Below, in pieces: positions 55,269 through 64,000 of a stretch of DNA of 64,000 bases (the stretch's first letter is position 1; each line of letters begins with the position of its first letter). Position numbers and translations under genes: made by a program. The notes beneath the pieces are model-generated. The model saw only the letters and a list, made by a program, of their open reading frames with translations. It was not told the origin of the DNA and made no database searches. Source of the DNA: an uncultured Flavobacteriales bacterium (GTDB lineage Bacteria; Bacteroidota; Bacteroidia; Flavobacteriales_G; Salibacteraceae); NCBI GenBank assembly GCA_937899835.1, contig CALCCE010000290.1, positions 1-64,000 on the forward strand, read 5' to 3'.

Positions 55269-55985
55269 TTAGCTAGCAACGCTAATTTTCGAAAGACTGC
55301 TTTCGCCTTTCTGGCACCAGTTTTCGAACATGTCATCGAAAGCATCGAACAGACTATCAATCACAAACCGTCCCTGATTGATTTCTGCCTTACTCGCTTC
55401 GAGCTCTTGGCCGTAGGTTTCTTCATCTACCAGTAACCAGTCTTCGAAAGAATGATCTTCCTCAGCATCCAAGTGCATTCGACCAAAATAGGCCAGTTCA
55501 TCGCGCATTTCTAGGTCATTCACCGGATGACAAATGCAGTCGTTGAAAGAGTCGAAAGTAGCTTCCAATACCTGAATCACTGTTAAGCGCATCAATGGAG
55601 AATCATACTCTTTGCACTGGCGGATGGTTTCGTAAACTGTGTTTCTGATTTGCCAATTCTCCTCGGACCAAATGACTTCAGGGTCCAGTGCTTTGGGGTC
55701 GACCAAAGATCGGCTGATCAATAGTTTAACATCGTGGAGATACCAACGCCAATGCGTAGAATCTTCCTCGCAGTGCACATTTACGATCTCTTGAAGTGGG
55801 TCATTAGAAGATGTGTCTTCCAAACTACGCAGCATGTCTCGAAAGCCCATCACAAAAAATAACATGTGTGGAACAAATGCGATCCTGTCTTGGGGAGCCA
55901 AACTGCTGTCCTTTAACAACGCGTGAAAGCTGGATTGATCCAACTGCGACTTACGCTCTTTAAGTCGTTGAATTAAAGTTTTCAT
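55269..55985 (-). CDS. Putative haem-oxygenase-fold diiron protein (HDO-like)
   Basis: The 238-residue mainly helical protein carries metal-ligand-like spacing: E73/E74 and H78 in HCEEDSTHW, E141 in VLEATFDS, and His171-x3-Glu175-x2-His178 in HLDAEEDH. The last spacing matches the H-x3-D/E-x2-H ligand triad of haem-oxygenase-like diiron oxidases. The reaction and substrate are unknown; TenA-like or non-redox roles are alternatives. It stands alone, opposite in strand to the receiver genes. Confidence 0.5.
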   Translation of the reverse strand: MKTLIQRLKERKSQLDQSSFHALLKDSSLAPQDRIAFVPHMLFFVMGFRDMLRSLEDTSSNDPLQEIVNVHCEEDSTHWRWYLHDVKLLISRSLVDPKALDPEVIWSEENWQIRNTVYETIRQCKEYDSPLMRLTVIQVLEATFDSFNDCICHPVNDLEMRDELAYFGRMHLDAEEDHSFEDWLLVDEETYGQELEASKAEINQGRFVIDSLFDAFDDMFENWCQKGESSLSKISVAS

Positions 55986-56308
55986 AGCCTCTGAAATTGT
56001 TGATTATTATTGATGTACCTCGTCCTAAAATTGACATTTGCGGCTACCACCCCGCTCGTATCTATTTTGTACGGACAACCTGAATCTAACAATCAGAAAC
56101 AAGATTTTGAAGCAATAAGTTTACTATTTTCGAACTTTAGGGCATTTCACGCGAGTTTCTACGTAGTTTTTCGTTCCTAAGAGCAAGAACAAATACGGGC
56201 GTAGAACCACCTACATTGAATAGACAATTTGATAAATACAAGATAAAAAGTACACCGCCGGATAAAAAGAGGTAAGCTCCGGCCGGTATACTTAATCTCA
56301 TTGGGGTT
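55986..56308. other. About 320-base non-coding stretch
   Basis: Holds the presumed promoter of the diiron-like gene on the minus strand and the terminator of the STAS-like gene; nothing else recognised. Confidence 0.45.
56248..56293 (-). terminator. Terminator of the STAS-like gene
   Basis: AAGTACACCGCCGGA (56248-56262) pairs imperfectly with TCCGGCCGGTATACTT (56278-56293). On the minus strand the stem is followed by TTTTATC. The stem has one bulge and one mismatch. Confidence 0.7.
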
Positions 56309-56698
56309 TTAACCTTCTCTCAACCAATCGAGCGCTTCTTGTTTGTTGAAGAAGTAGCGCATAGCAACTGCTCCTTCATTGGAAGCTTCCTTGTTGGCAG
56401 CCTCCATAGAAGCCCTTCCAAAAGGATTGTCAGGAACCAGAAAAGCAAGTTTCGACATTCCAGCCTGCATGGCTAACGGGAACCAAACGCCCTGAATCCA
56501 AATCTGATTTTCCTTGGGCATCACTTTCAGAGAACTGGTATCTACCAACAAGTTGCCGGTTTTATGCTCTTTCAGTTTTTCAACCGAAATGAGGCATATT
56601 TTCTTGAAAGTCTCAAAGTCGAGAAAGCCTTCAACGTTAGCAATCACCGTTTTGGTGACTGCATCAAAAGAATGTGTCGGAGTAGCAAGAACATCCAT
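56309..56698 (-). CDS. STAS/SpoIIAA-like small protein
   Basis: Start at MDVLATPTHSFDAV (ATG 56696-56698), 129 aa. The beta-alpha pattern with HKTGNLLVDTSSLKVMP, WFPLAMQAGMSKLAFLVPDNP and FFNKQEALDWLREG resembles the SpoIIAA-like/STAS-like families of stress-related proteins in Bacteroidota. Function unknown. The gene lies near signalling genes but has its own terminator. Confidence 0.6.
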   Translation of the reverse strand: MDVLATPTHSFDAVTKTVIANVEGFLDFETFKKICLISVEKLKEHKTGNLLVDTSSLKVMPKENQIWIQGVWFPLAMQAGMSKLAFLVPDNPFGRASMEAANKEASNEGAVAMRYFFNKQEALDWLREG

Positions 56699-56904
56699 GT
56701 TAACACGGTTTAAGATGTAAATAATCAATCATTTTACTACTGGGGCAGACATATCACAAAAGGCCTAACACATACTTAGTTGCTGTATTTTTTGTTCCAA
56801 AAATTTGGACCTAAAAGCCCAATTGGTGGAAAATACAGGAAAAGTACGTTAACAAATAGCGCATTTGTACGTACTCAAATTTTGAAATTATGACAATTGA
56901 GTAA

Positions 56905-58509
56905 TTAGGATTTTTGATACCTTCCTGGGGCTAACACATTGTTGGGGTCTAATTCCGATTTAATCCGACTTAACATCTGCAGAAATCCAGAATCGGCAAG
57001 GTTCATCCATTTCATAGAAGGTACTCCCAATCGATATGGGGACCATCCTCTTTCAATAAATGCCTCTATCAGAGCATCATGACAGGCCATGGCTTTTTCG
57101 TCTTCTCCGCTTTCATCGCGATCATAAACAATTCCTCCAATGATCACTACGGTTCGCTCCGTAAGCATCAAAAATCCCACATTGGTTTCAAACCCATAAG
57201 CGTGGCATGTCTGCTCAATTAAACCTGCTGCTGCACGTATATCGCTACCACGACATGGAAGGGCTGGACAATACCAGATGAGGCCACAGCGGTCTTCTAA
57301 GGGCTGCAAGAGTTCGGGTGCTGGATGACGCTTACGCCAATAAGCCATTTTCAACGTCATTTCGGAAGGGAAACCCCTCAACATACTTTGATAATAGAGT
57401 GTATTGAGTTGTGGAGCTTGAAATGACAAACCATCAAAATCCTGCTGAGCAATGGTATCCTCGTTGAATACCACAAATTTTAGGGCATGTGGTGCAAAGG
57501 CCTGGCGTACTTCTTCCGCTTCTAAAGAAGCCATGGCCGCACTTCTGGAATAGAGCCCTCCCAAGGCGATCCATTTGCCCAATCCTCCCAGGCGCTCGCG
57601 AAACTGCTCTCTCACATTTTGCGGAAGTGGCCGTTCGTTTCCTACTTCGAGGTATGGGTACTGCAGTGTGGTACTCATCAAGCGGTAATCGTCGAAGATC
57701 CGGATGGAAAGGTCGAGACCGTTCAAACGCAGGGTACGCATAGCATCTGTAAAGGGACCTAAATCAGCATCTGCTTCGAGATAAGCCATAAAAGATTGAA
57801 ACACCTTGGGTTTGGGGCGCAACCACAAGGTCAACTCAGTTACTATTCCAAGGTTAGATTGCGTAAACAAGCCATCCACGTAGGCTCCTACTCCCCATTT
57901 AGCAAGTGGTCCCAAACTGGAATCCCGATATCCGGCAAATCCGGTTTTTACCAATTCTCCCTGGGGCAATATCACCGTCATTCCACTTACATGAGAAAAC
58001 CGATCGGCCAGTGGTCCCATGCCCTGACCACGCTCCATTGTATTTCCAATAATGGAGGCATAAGGAGTAGTGGCTATAGAATCCATCATCAACCCCGATT
58101 GCTTCGCTTGGAGGTACTCAAACAATTGCTGAAACGTAACTCCCGGCTCAACGGTAACATAGGCCATTTCTTCACTGAAATCGGTAATCCCAGTCATGCG
58201 ACTGAGGTCCATGACCACCGCACCGCTTTGCACAGGCACCCTACTGCCCAGCCCCCAGTTTTTTCCTTGACTCACAGGATAAACCGGTATGGAGAAAGTG
58301 TTGGCGATTTGCAAACACTCCTGTACTTGTTGGGTAGTTTCAGGATAAATAAGCGCTTGAATGGCGTTGCGGCAAGCAAAAGTGGTTTGCTCAGCTTTGG
58401 TTACAGAAGCGGTGTCTTTGATCACACCACGAGCGCCAAGCAGTGATTCCCAAGCCGCGAGCGCCCCTAAAAGATTGCCCTGAAATTGAACTGAAGAGGA
58501 AAGCGTCAT
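56905..58509 (-). CDS. FAD-binding oxidoreductase, vanillyl-alcohol-oxidase / 4-cresol-dehydrogenase type
   Basis: Start at MTLSSSVQFQGN (ATG 58507-58509), 534 aa; a three-codon TTG extension is possible. The PCMH FAD-binding domain shows SQGKNWGLGSR, SRMTGITDF and a TTPYASIIGNTMERGQGMGPLADRFSH-type flavin region (seen in segments). The C-terminal cap is consistent with the VAO family of phenol or aromatic-alcohol oxidases. The substrate cannot be read; a covalent-FAD histidine is not identified. Stand-alone gene. Confidence 0.82.
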   Translation of the reverse strand: MTLSSSVQFQGNLLGALAAWESLLGARGVIKDTASVTKAEQTTFACRNAIQALIYPETTQQVQECLQIANTFSIPVYPVSQGKNWGLGSRVPVQSGAVVMDLSRMTGITDFSEEMAYVTVEPGVTFQQLFEYLQAKQSGLMMDSIATTPYASIIGNTMERGQGMGPLADRFSHVSGMTVILPQGELVKTGFAGYRDSSLGPLAKWGVGAYVDGLFTQSNLGIVTELTLWLRPKPKVFQSFMAYLEADADLGPFTDAMRTLRLNGLDLSIRIFDDYRLMSTTLQYPYLEVGNERPLPQNVREQFRERLGGLGKWIALGGLYSRSAAMASLEAEEVRQAFAPHALKFVVFNEDTIAQQDFDGLSFQAPQLNTLYYQSMLRGFPSEMTLKMAYWRKRHPAPELLQPLEDRCGLIWYCPALPCRGSDIRAAAGLIEQTCHAYGFETNVGFLMLTERTVVIIGGIVYDRDESGEDEKAMACHDALIEAFIERGWSPYRLGVPSMKWMNLADSGFLQMLSRIKSELDPNNVLAPGRYQKS

Positions 58510-58629
58510 GCAATTCAATAACGGCTACAAAGCTGAAAAGGAAAAGCAATCAACCGACTATTTCGTCAAATCAAGGGATTACCCCTAAAAAGACTAGTGA
58601 AAACCCTGTTCCAAATTTGTGGACGTCTG

Positions 58630-61164
58630 TCAAGGCTTTGGATCGAACGCCTGTCCAATGAGAAAATCGATCATTTTTCGATGCGCTTTGGTGCCCAGGT
58701 CAGCACCGGGATAGCGCTTCACCATGCTTTGGATGCGGTTTAATTCAAACAAGGCCATGGATTTAGCAGCAGTATGGTAGGTGGACATTTCAAGCACTTT
58801 TGTGAGGCGGATTACATATTCCACCTGTAAATTTTGACGAAAGCCATTGACCTCACGGTTCAAATCATCGGAGAAAATAGCACTTGTAAGATCGGTCATG
58901 AATTGCTCCAACTCATAGGTATTGCCGTAGGCTTCCGAGTCGGTCATGCGTTTCAAAACGTTGGGATGCAACAGCTGATTCAATACCTGCTTTTGTATGC
59001 CCAACACCCGATCGTGCACGCGCGGATCTTCTGACCTGCGGAAATGGTTAAAGCCCCTGCGTTGGGGTTGCAACATGTTGTAGAGCGATGTCGGTACTTG
59101 CAAGGCATCCGGAGCAAACGCCCATTGGCGCAATTCACTCATGGCTCGTTTTTGCAATTCGGCAGGCACGGGTTGATAAGGAATGGCCGTAGAATCCTGT
59201 CCTGGAGCGGCACGGTTGACATGGACACCCCCCAACTGCCTTGAGATAACATTTAATGAAACCAATTGCTCCCGCGACAATACTCGATAGGCATTGAGCA
59301 GGGCTTGATAAGACGATTCATCCGTGGTGTATTTGTCAACCAACCCCGGGTATGTATTCTCCACCATCGTAAGGCGTTGAACGGCATACGCCACCGGATC
59401 ATTGGACAGATCGAAAATCATACGGCGAGGATCAATACCCTTACCCGGAGCACGCATGTCGTCGGCATCGTTTCCATAGGCCAATGCTGGCTCAATGGAA
59501 CGGTCGAGCAGAGTTTTCATCCGTTGGGCTTCTGCCTCCGGATCAGCCAGAGCGGGAGCGTATCCATAGGCAATGGCCCACATGTCATAAGGCCCCGGTG
59601 CCACATCAAAAAACTGAACTTTTTGGCTTTTTTCGGTAGGTAGGTTGATGGCAGGATATTCCATTACTGAACCGGTTAGACCGGTTTCGAGGGTCAGTGC
59701 TTCGTCTTGCAACTCTTCGGGACTGTGTAAAGTGCTGGCCATAAAATTGTGCGTCAAACCCAAAGTGTGTCCCACTTCATGCAATACCAAACGGTAAATG
59801 CTCTCTTTTAAAAATTTCGACTGTTGGGCGTCACTGTTTTCTTGTACCTGTAACATGGCCATACCAGCGAGGTTGGCATGGTGCAAATGAAGCCCATGAT
59901 CGCAGCGGTGACCCGAAGCTTCATCCCATTCCCCAGATGCAGCAGCATCCGCCTCAAAGAGCTTTTCTGCCCGAAGACGGTTGGTGAGGTACACGTATTC
60001 TAACATGATGTCTGCCCCGAGAATCTGGCCGGTTCGAGGGTTGACAAAACTTGGTCCATAACCACCAAACCGCGGACTTGGAGAAGAGGTCCATCGGAGT
60101 ACATTGTAGCGCAAATCTCCGGCATCCCAATCGGCATCGTCGGGTTGTTCTTTCACCACAACGGCATTTTTAAAACCTACTGCCTCAAAGGCTTCGTTCC
60201 ACCGCAATACGCCTGCTTTGATGATAGGCCGCAATTCATAAGGAGTCGTATTTTCAATCCACCAAACAATGGGCTGAATGGGTTCTGAAAGCTCGGCGGC
60301 CGGATCCTTCTTTTGCAAATCCCAGCGGTGGATCACATCTCGAAAAGGAGCTGCCTCAGCGGAGGTCATGTCGGTAATCTGGCTGGTGAAGTAACCGACC
60401 CTGGGATCTTCTAATCGGGCTTCGAAATCGTTGTCCGGCACTTCAATCAAACTGTGCTGCACCCGCAACGATACTACCCTTGGATCGGTAATGGCTTGTG
60501 AACTCCCCCTGGCGGGATAAGCTTCCTGATAAACCAGGTCTACCACCACATCGGTGTTGGCCGGGTAATTGCGCACCTGGCGGTAGCGCGACTTGGTTTT
60601 GCTCAGTTTGCCCAAGCCCCAACGTTTTGTCTTCCGGTTGCTACTGCGTGGGCTGGATTTCACTTGCTGAAAAGATTCAGAAAGAAAAATACCATCGGCC
60701 TTGATGAGAAAAGCAGAGTCGTTTTGCGCCACAATTTTCATACTCGAAAGCACTGGTTGATTGATGTTGGCCTGAGCGGCCCGGCTCAAAGGGCTTTCAG
60801 GGTCGAAATAGTAGCGCGTATTGGCACCAAGAAACTCTAACTGATCGAAATACTTGCGAATAGAAAAAATACGACTGCCCCGGTAGGCACCTCGGGTGAG
60901 CCCGGCATCAGAAACACCGTCTACCACGTGGCTGAAATAAATGAACTCTTGATTGAGCTGTTGCTGGTTTACCTGCAAGTAGGTAGTTCCGGTCGCTGTA
61001 TCTTGAAATAACGGAAACAAACCCTTGAATGCAATGCACTTGGAAGTGTATTTTTTAATTGCATCTGCAGCAGGAGCCGCTGACTTTGACTTGCGGCCCT
61101 TTTGTGCGTGAGCCGGAAAAACAGCAATACTCCACGAAAGGCACAGTAAGATGAGATATTTCAT
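58630..61164 (-). CDS. Secreted zinc-dependent metalloprotease (DUF5117/DUF4953-type)
   Basis: Start at MKYLILLCLSWSIAVFPAHAQ (ATG 61162-61164), a signal peptide, 844 aa; a longer frame adds 41 residues. The zinc motif HEVGHTLGLTH (about residues 462-472) is HExxHxxGxxH, as in metzincin-type proteases. The upstream DUF5117 region (residues 30-140 and beyond) and downstream DUF5117/DUF4953-type C-terminal region (WALAYGYAPALADPEA-like, partially) complete the usual large layout. Secretion is predicted; no C-terminal T9SS domain is obvious at the end (LIGQAFDPKP). Confidence 0.87.
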   Translation of the reverse strand: MKYLILLCLSWSIAVFPAHAQKGRKSKSAAPAADAIKKYTSKCIAFKGLFPLFQDTATGTTYLQVNQQQLNQEFIYFSHVVDGVSDAGLTRGAYRGSRIFSIRKYFDQLEFLGANTRYYFDPESPLSRAAQANINQPVLSSMKIVAQNDSAFLIKADGIFLSESFQQVKSSPRSSNRKTKRWGLGKLSKTKSRYRQVRNYPANTDVVVDLVYQEAYPARGSSQAITDPRVVSLRVQHSLIEVPDNDFEARLEDPRVGYFTSQITDMTSAEAAPFRDVIHRWDLQKKDPAAELSEPIQPIVWWIENTTPYELRPIIKAGVLRWNEAFEAVGFKNAVVVKEQPDDADWDAGDLRYNVLRWTSSPSPRFGGYGPSFVNPRTGQILGADIMLEYVYLTNRLRAEKLFEADAAASGEWDEASGHRCDHGLHLHHANLAGMAMLQVQENSDAQQSKFLKESIYRLVLHEVGHTLGLTHNFMASTLHSPEELQDEALTLETGLTGSVMEYPAINLPTEKSQKVQFFDVAPGPYDMWAIAYGYAPALADPEAEAQRMKTLLDRSIEPALAYGNDADDMRAPGKGIDPRRMIFDLSNDPVAYAVQRLTMVENTYPGLVDKYTTDESSYQALLNAYRVLSREQLVSLNVISRQLGGVHVNRAAPGQDSTAIPYQPVPAELQKRAMSELRQWAFAPDALQVPTSLYNMLQPQRRGFNHFRRSEDPRVHDRVLGIQKQVLNQLLHPNVLKRMTDSEAYGNTYELEQFMTDLTSAIFSDDLNREVNGFRQNLQVEYVIRLTKVLEMSTYHTAAKSMALFELNRIQSMVKRYPGADLGTKAHRKMIDFLIGQAFDPKP

Positions 61165-61204
61165 TTGCATGGATCGAACAATTATGTCTCGATAAACGGA
61201 CAAT

Positions 61205-61243
61205 AAAAAAGCCGGGTTTGCTGCAAAGAACAGCAAACCCGGC
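61205..61243 (-). terminator. Strong terminator of the small secreted protein operon
   Basis: GCCGGGTTTGCTG (61211-61223) and CAGCAAACCCGGC (61231-61243) form a perfect 13-bp stem. On the minus strand it is followed by six T and ATTG, 25 bases past the 61268 stop. Confidence 0.88.
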
Positions 61244-61267
61244 AAAAAGATCATTTTGGCGTGCGAA

Positions 61268-61675
61268 TTAGTTCCCGTAGGTCTCATTCACCTCTGCCTC
61301 GGTGAGAAAAACCGTATTCTGATCTCCGGCCTTTCGTGCCCATTTCAGAATTTTTCCAGTGCCCTTGCAAACCGAAGCTTTCATGGTTTCTTTAGGAGCA
61401 AAATCGTTGCGGTAAAAGCACGACCAGGTTTTGTTTTCGTTCTGAAGACAGATCATAAAATCAACGGCGATTTCACAATCGTTTTGAAGCTCGGCAGTGT
61501 ATTTGTCTTCGCTGTTGCCATAATTCTTACAAGCTCCTCCCCATTCGGAGTTGATCTTAACCACGCAATTGCCATCCACATCGGGTTGAGGCGTGGCTCC
61601 TTTAAATGCAAAAACCAACATCAGTGGAGCTAAAAGGGCAAAGTAGAGCATTGGGTATTTCATCCTTGTTATCAT
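61268..61675 (-). CDS. Small secreted cysteine-containing protein, 135 aa
   Basis: An N-terminal signal or anchor (about 8-24) is followed by a region with six cysteines (NCVVKI, GACKNY, NDCEIA, MICLQN, SCFYRND, VCKGTG). The ATG overlaps the stop of the TPR gene by 4 bases (ATGA), so translation is coupled. No family is recognised. The cysteines may form disulfides in the periplasm or outside the cell. Confidence 0.75.
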   Translation of the reverse strand: MITRMKYPMLYFALLAPLMLVFAFKGATPQPDVDGNCVVKINSEWGGACKNYGNSEDKYTAELQNDCEIAVDFMICLQNENKTWSCFYRNDFAPKETMKASVCKGTGKILKWARKAGDQNTVFLTEAEVNETYGN

Positions 61676-62184
61676 TTACAGTGCGTGTTTTTCATGATTA
61701 TTTTTGCTTCAGCGTTGCCAAGCTTTTTCGATTTTTTCCAGTCTGCGCAGGCACCATCGTGATCGCCCAAGTACTCTTTTGACCACCCTCGATTGTTGTA
61801 GGCTTCCTGGTTTTTAGGATCAATGGCCAAGGCAGAATTAAAGTCGGCAATGGCCAGGTTGTATTTCTTCAATTTGTTGTAGGCACTACCTCGGCTCACA
61901 AAGATGTAGGGACTGGAAGGGTCGGCCTCCAGCACCTTGGTATAGTCCTTTACTGCTTCTTCATAACTCTCCAAAGCGCTGTAAACAAAGGCCCGGCGGA
62001 GGTAGTACTTCAATTCTTCGGCGTTGAGGAAAATGGCCTCATTGTATTCGGCCAAAGCTTCTTGGTATTTAAGGCTTTGGGCAAGGCGCTCCGCCTTTTC
62101 AAAGTGCTTTTCAGCCGCTTCGTTTTGCCCCATACCAGCTAAAAACATCAGGCAAAGTGCCAGTATAAATCCAGCTTTTTTCAT
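61672..62184 (-). CDS. Secreted TPR-repeat protein
   Basis: The 170-residue protein has a signal peptide (MKKAGFILALCLMFLAGMG) and about three to four tetratricopeptide repeats (AEYNEAIFLNAEELKYYLRRA, VKDYTKVLEADPSSPYIFVSRG, IADFNSALAIDPKNQEAYNNRG, each seen in parts). The tail has a DHDGACADWKKSKKLG-type extension, a Sel1/TPR-like unit common in Bacteroidota. TPR proteins scaffold complexes; the partner is unknown. First gene of a two-gene unit. Confidence 0.85.
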   Translation of the reverse strand: MKKAGFILALCLMFLAGMGQNEAAEKHFEKAERLAQSLKYQEALAEYNEAIFLNAEELKYYLRRAFVYSALESYEEAVKDYTKVLEADPSSPYIFVSRGSAYNKLKKYNLAIADFNSALAIDPKNQEAYNNRGWSKEYLGDHDGACADWKKSKKLGNAEAKIIMKNTHCK

Positions 62185-62232
62185 GGTAAAAAATTTATAA
62201 CCTCTAAGTTAAACGTATTTCTTGGCTAAGTT

Positions 62233-62691
62233 TTATTCGAAGGGCTCGGTGCGCGAGTAATCATTTTCCTGTGCATTGCGCAACAGATGAATGAGCGCCT
62301 GACGAACTCCTTCACGAGCTTTTTCGTCTCCATCGAAAGGAATGGCCAAGCGACTGTAACCTCGGCGAATGTCTTGTTCAATCAAGTTGCGATCCACACA
62401 CTTACTCCCCTTAAAGCATTTCATAGAAAATGCTTCTTCTTCTGCTACGTATTTTACGGTGGAAACATCAAAATCTTCCGGGTAAAATAAGTCTTGACGA
62501 AACACAAACTCTCCTTTCATAAAAGACACCATCACTCCACCTTTCTTCAGCGCCATACGTACGCTCGGATCAATTTTTGAGTTGAGGTATTCTACAGTTT
62601 GCTTAGCAGTAATTCCCTTTTCTTTTCCGAGGGGTTGAAAGGCGGAACAAAACAAGCCAATGAGAAGAATAAGGGGTAAAACACGGTTCAT
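62233..62691 (-). CDS. Small secreted protein, 152 aa, unknown
   Basis: Start at MNRVLPLILLIGLFCSAFQ (ATG 62689-62691) as the signal peptide; a three-codon ATG extension at 62700 is also possible. The rest is mixed alpha/beta with a central FKGSKCVDRNLIEQD. No family is recognised. The gene is separated from the TPR gene by 48 bases on the same strand and may be co-transcribed with it. Confidence 0.7.
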   Translation of the reverse strand: MNRVLPLILLIGLFCSAFQPLGKEKGITAKQTVEYLNSKIDPSVRMALKKGGVMVSFMKGEFVFRQDLFYPEDFDVSTVKYVAEEEAFSMKCFKGSKCVDRNLIEQDIRRGYSRLAIPFDGDEKAREGVRQALIHLLRNAQENDYSRTEPFE

Positions 62692-63039
62692 AAATGGCAT
62701 TTCTCAATTAAATTTCTTCAGACAAAGAAAATACAAACCTCGTTGGGTTTTCATCTCGCAGAACGAAAGTATTTGCTTCCAAGGTTTTTATTAACCCGGA
62801 CTCAATGTAATAAAAAGCGTGCCAAACCCATAACTCAAAGCAAATCAGTCATTTTATAGATGTACTAAAAATGACAAAACCCTGGATTTCTCTATTTTTA
62901 GTTGCATAAAGTTCTAACCGTAGGCAATTGGTCCTCGTTTTGGTAGAACTTATTCTTTCATTCCTCGTTTAAGAGGTTATTTCGTGGTTGCGCTCCCGCA
63001 CGTATTTCCGCGAAATTTCGGTAGTTTGCCAACATAATA
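62692..63039. other. About 350-base non-coding stretch
   Basis: Carries the presumed promoter of the final gene on the plus strand and of the small secreted gene on the minus strand. GTCATTTT (62848-62855) and AAAATGAC (62867-62874) form an inverted repeat of unknown role. A TAGTTTG near 63022-63028 weakly resembles a -7 element. Confidence 0.35.
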
Positions 63040-64000
63040 ATGCTATTTGAGCCATCCATAAGCCACGGTTTCATTCCCAGAATAAGTCGTGATGCCCAAT
63101 TTTTGCCCCGCTCTGGGTCTTTCGTTCCATTCTTTGGGGGCCTGTTGATACTGCTCTTTTTGTTGGTCAGCACTGTTGCTGTGGGCCAAAACAAATTGGT
63201 TATCACCGGGAAGTTTAAGGTGGAAGGCAGCTCGATGAATGGTGCCTCTATCATCATTCAAAAAGACGGACAAACCGAACGCACCTACACTCCAAAAGGT
63301 GGCAAATTTGAGTTTGAATTAGATTTTGGTCACAGTTACGTTCTGGCTTACACTAAAGAAGGTTACGTTACCAAAAGAATTAGCATCAACACCCAAGTTC
63401 CCCCCGATCGGGCATCGGATGGCTTTACTCCTTTCAGTTTTGTGGTGAGTATTTTCAAGCAATACGATGATGTCAACACCGTAATTTTTAATCAACCCGT
63501 TGGTAAAATTTCTTACAGCCCGGCGGTAGATGAATTTGATTACGATACGGATTACACCAAATCCATTCAAGCTAAACTGCGAGAAGCTGAGGAGGCGTAT
63601 CAAGAAAAACAATTAGAAGCCGCAGAAGAGGAAAAAGAAGCTGCCAAAGCGGAAGAAGAAGCACGCAAAAAAGCAATAGAGCAAGCCAGCTCCCAATCTG
63701 CTAATAGTTTGACTTCTGCTCGTCAGGCTGCCGAGAAAGCAGAAAAATTGTTGGCCGAACTTCCCAAAGAGGCAGATCCATCTGAGGTTAAACAAGCGGT
63801 AGAGGAAGCAAAAAAAGCGCTGAAAGCAGCAGAAGAAGCCGCCTCCGAAATTACCAAAGCCACCCCGCCTGAAGAAGCTAAAAAAGCTGCTTTAGCTGTG
63901 GCAGAAGCAGAAAAGCGCGCACTGAAAGCCGCCCAGGATGCGGAAGCTAAGAGCAAAAAAGCCATTGCAGTAGCGAAAGCGGATGCCAAAAAGAGGGCGG
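63040..64000 (+). CDS. Carboxypeptidase-regulatory-like/coiled-coil membrane protein (partial, runs off the window end)
   Basis: ATG 63040 (MLFEPSISHGFIPR) opens a frame that is uninterrupted to base 64000, about 320 codons. Residues about 35-48 are a membrane or signal helix (GLLILLFLLVSTVAVGQ). A beta-sandwich-like region follows (VITGKFKVEGSSMNG, TYTPKGGKFEFELDFG). From about residue 170 a long Glu/Lys/Ala-rich coiled coil (KEAAKAEEEARKKAIEQ) continues to the edge. Secretion and a scaffold or envelope role are inferred; the C-terminal domain is missing. Confidence 0.7.
   Translation, partial: MLFEPSISHGFIPRISRDAQFLPRSGSFVPFFGGLLILLFLLVSTVAVGQNKLVITGKFKVEGSSMNGASIIIQKDGQTERTYTPKGGKFEFELDFGHSYVLAYTKEGYVTKRISINTQVPPDRASDGFTPFSFVVSIFKQYDDVNTVIFNQPVGKISYSPAVDEFDYDTDYTKSIQAKLREAEEAYQEKQLEAAEEEKEAAKAEEEARKKAIEQASSQSANSLTSARQAAEKAEKLLAELPKEADPSEVKQAVEEAKKALKAAEEAASEITKATPPEEAKKAALAVAEAEKRALKAAQDAEAKSKKAIAVAKADAKKRA

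Overview
The window looks like chromosomal DNA of a Bacteroidota bacterium, probably a gliding or environmental lineage near Saprospiria or Cytophagia; the family is an inference. Evidence: type A and type B C-terminal sorting domains of the type IX secretion system (T9SS), a gliding-motility-type C-terminus, PorT-like beta-barrels, menaquinone synthesis by the futalosine route (MqnC), a DUF6427 protein, few clear Shine-Dalgarno sites, and a TAnnTTTG-type -7 promoter element. I see no insertion sequence, phage gene, CRISPR array, rRNA or tRNA.

Layout. 1-12.9 kb is mostly housekeeping on the minus strand: DUF6427 (cut by the window edge), purD, a redoxin, an acyl-CoA carboxylase subunit, yebC, a beta-barrel protein, an anti-sigma/ECF-sigma pair, lepA and ribE, plus a plus-strand T9SS subtilase. 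13.0-18.5 kb holds two tandem giant T9SS-secreted paralogues. 18.9-27.5 kb holds mqnC, then pepA-pdxA and a lipid operon (DUF177-rpmF-plsX-fabH-accB-accC). 27.7-31.2 kb has a LamG protein, dxs and a DoxX-like membrane protein.

31.5-35.3 kb is the most interesting locus: a compact RiPP (ribosomally made, modified peptide) cluster. A 106-residue precursor carries four near-identical cores of the form CCW-x3-ATTSC. It is followed by a hairpin attenuator and three overlapping genes: an aminoglycoside-phosphotransferase-like kinase, a HopA1-family lyase and a zinc-site-intact LanC-like cyclase. Together these form a split lanthipeptide synthetase. Kinase plus HopA1 lyase is the dehydratase pair of class V lanthipeptides; pairing it with a separate LanC cyclase and a precursor that has four cores and almost no leader appears unusual.

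35.5-42.4 kb, convergent with the cluster, is a TetR-RND-type efflux operon with a candidate operator. 42.5-46.2 kb holds asnS, rpoN and a membrane protein. 46.2-51.6 kb has a beta-barrel protein and two tandem FG-GAP/T9SS paralogues. 51.7-56.7 kb is a signalling neighbourhood: a sigma-54 activator with a receiver, an Hpt protein, two divergent receiver-like proteins, a haem-oxygenase-fold putative diiron protein and a STAS-like protein. 56.9-64 kb has a flavin oxidoreductase, a large zinc metalloprotease, small secreted proteins, a TPR protein and the start of a coiled-coil protein cut by the window end.
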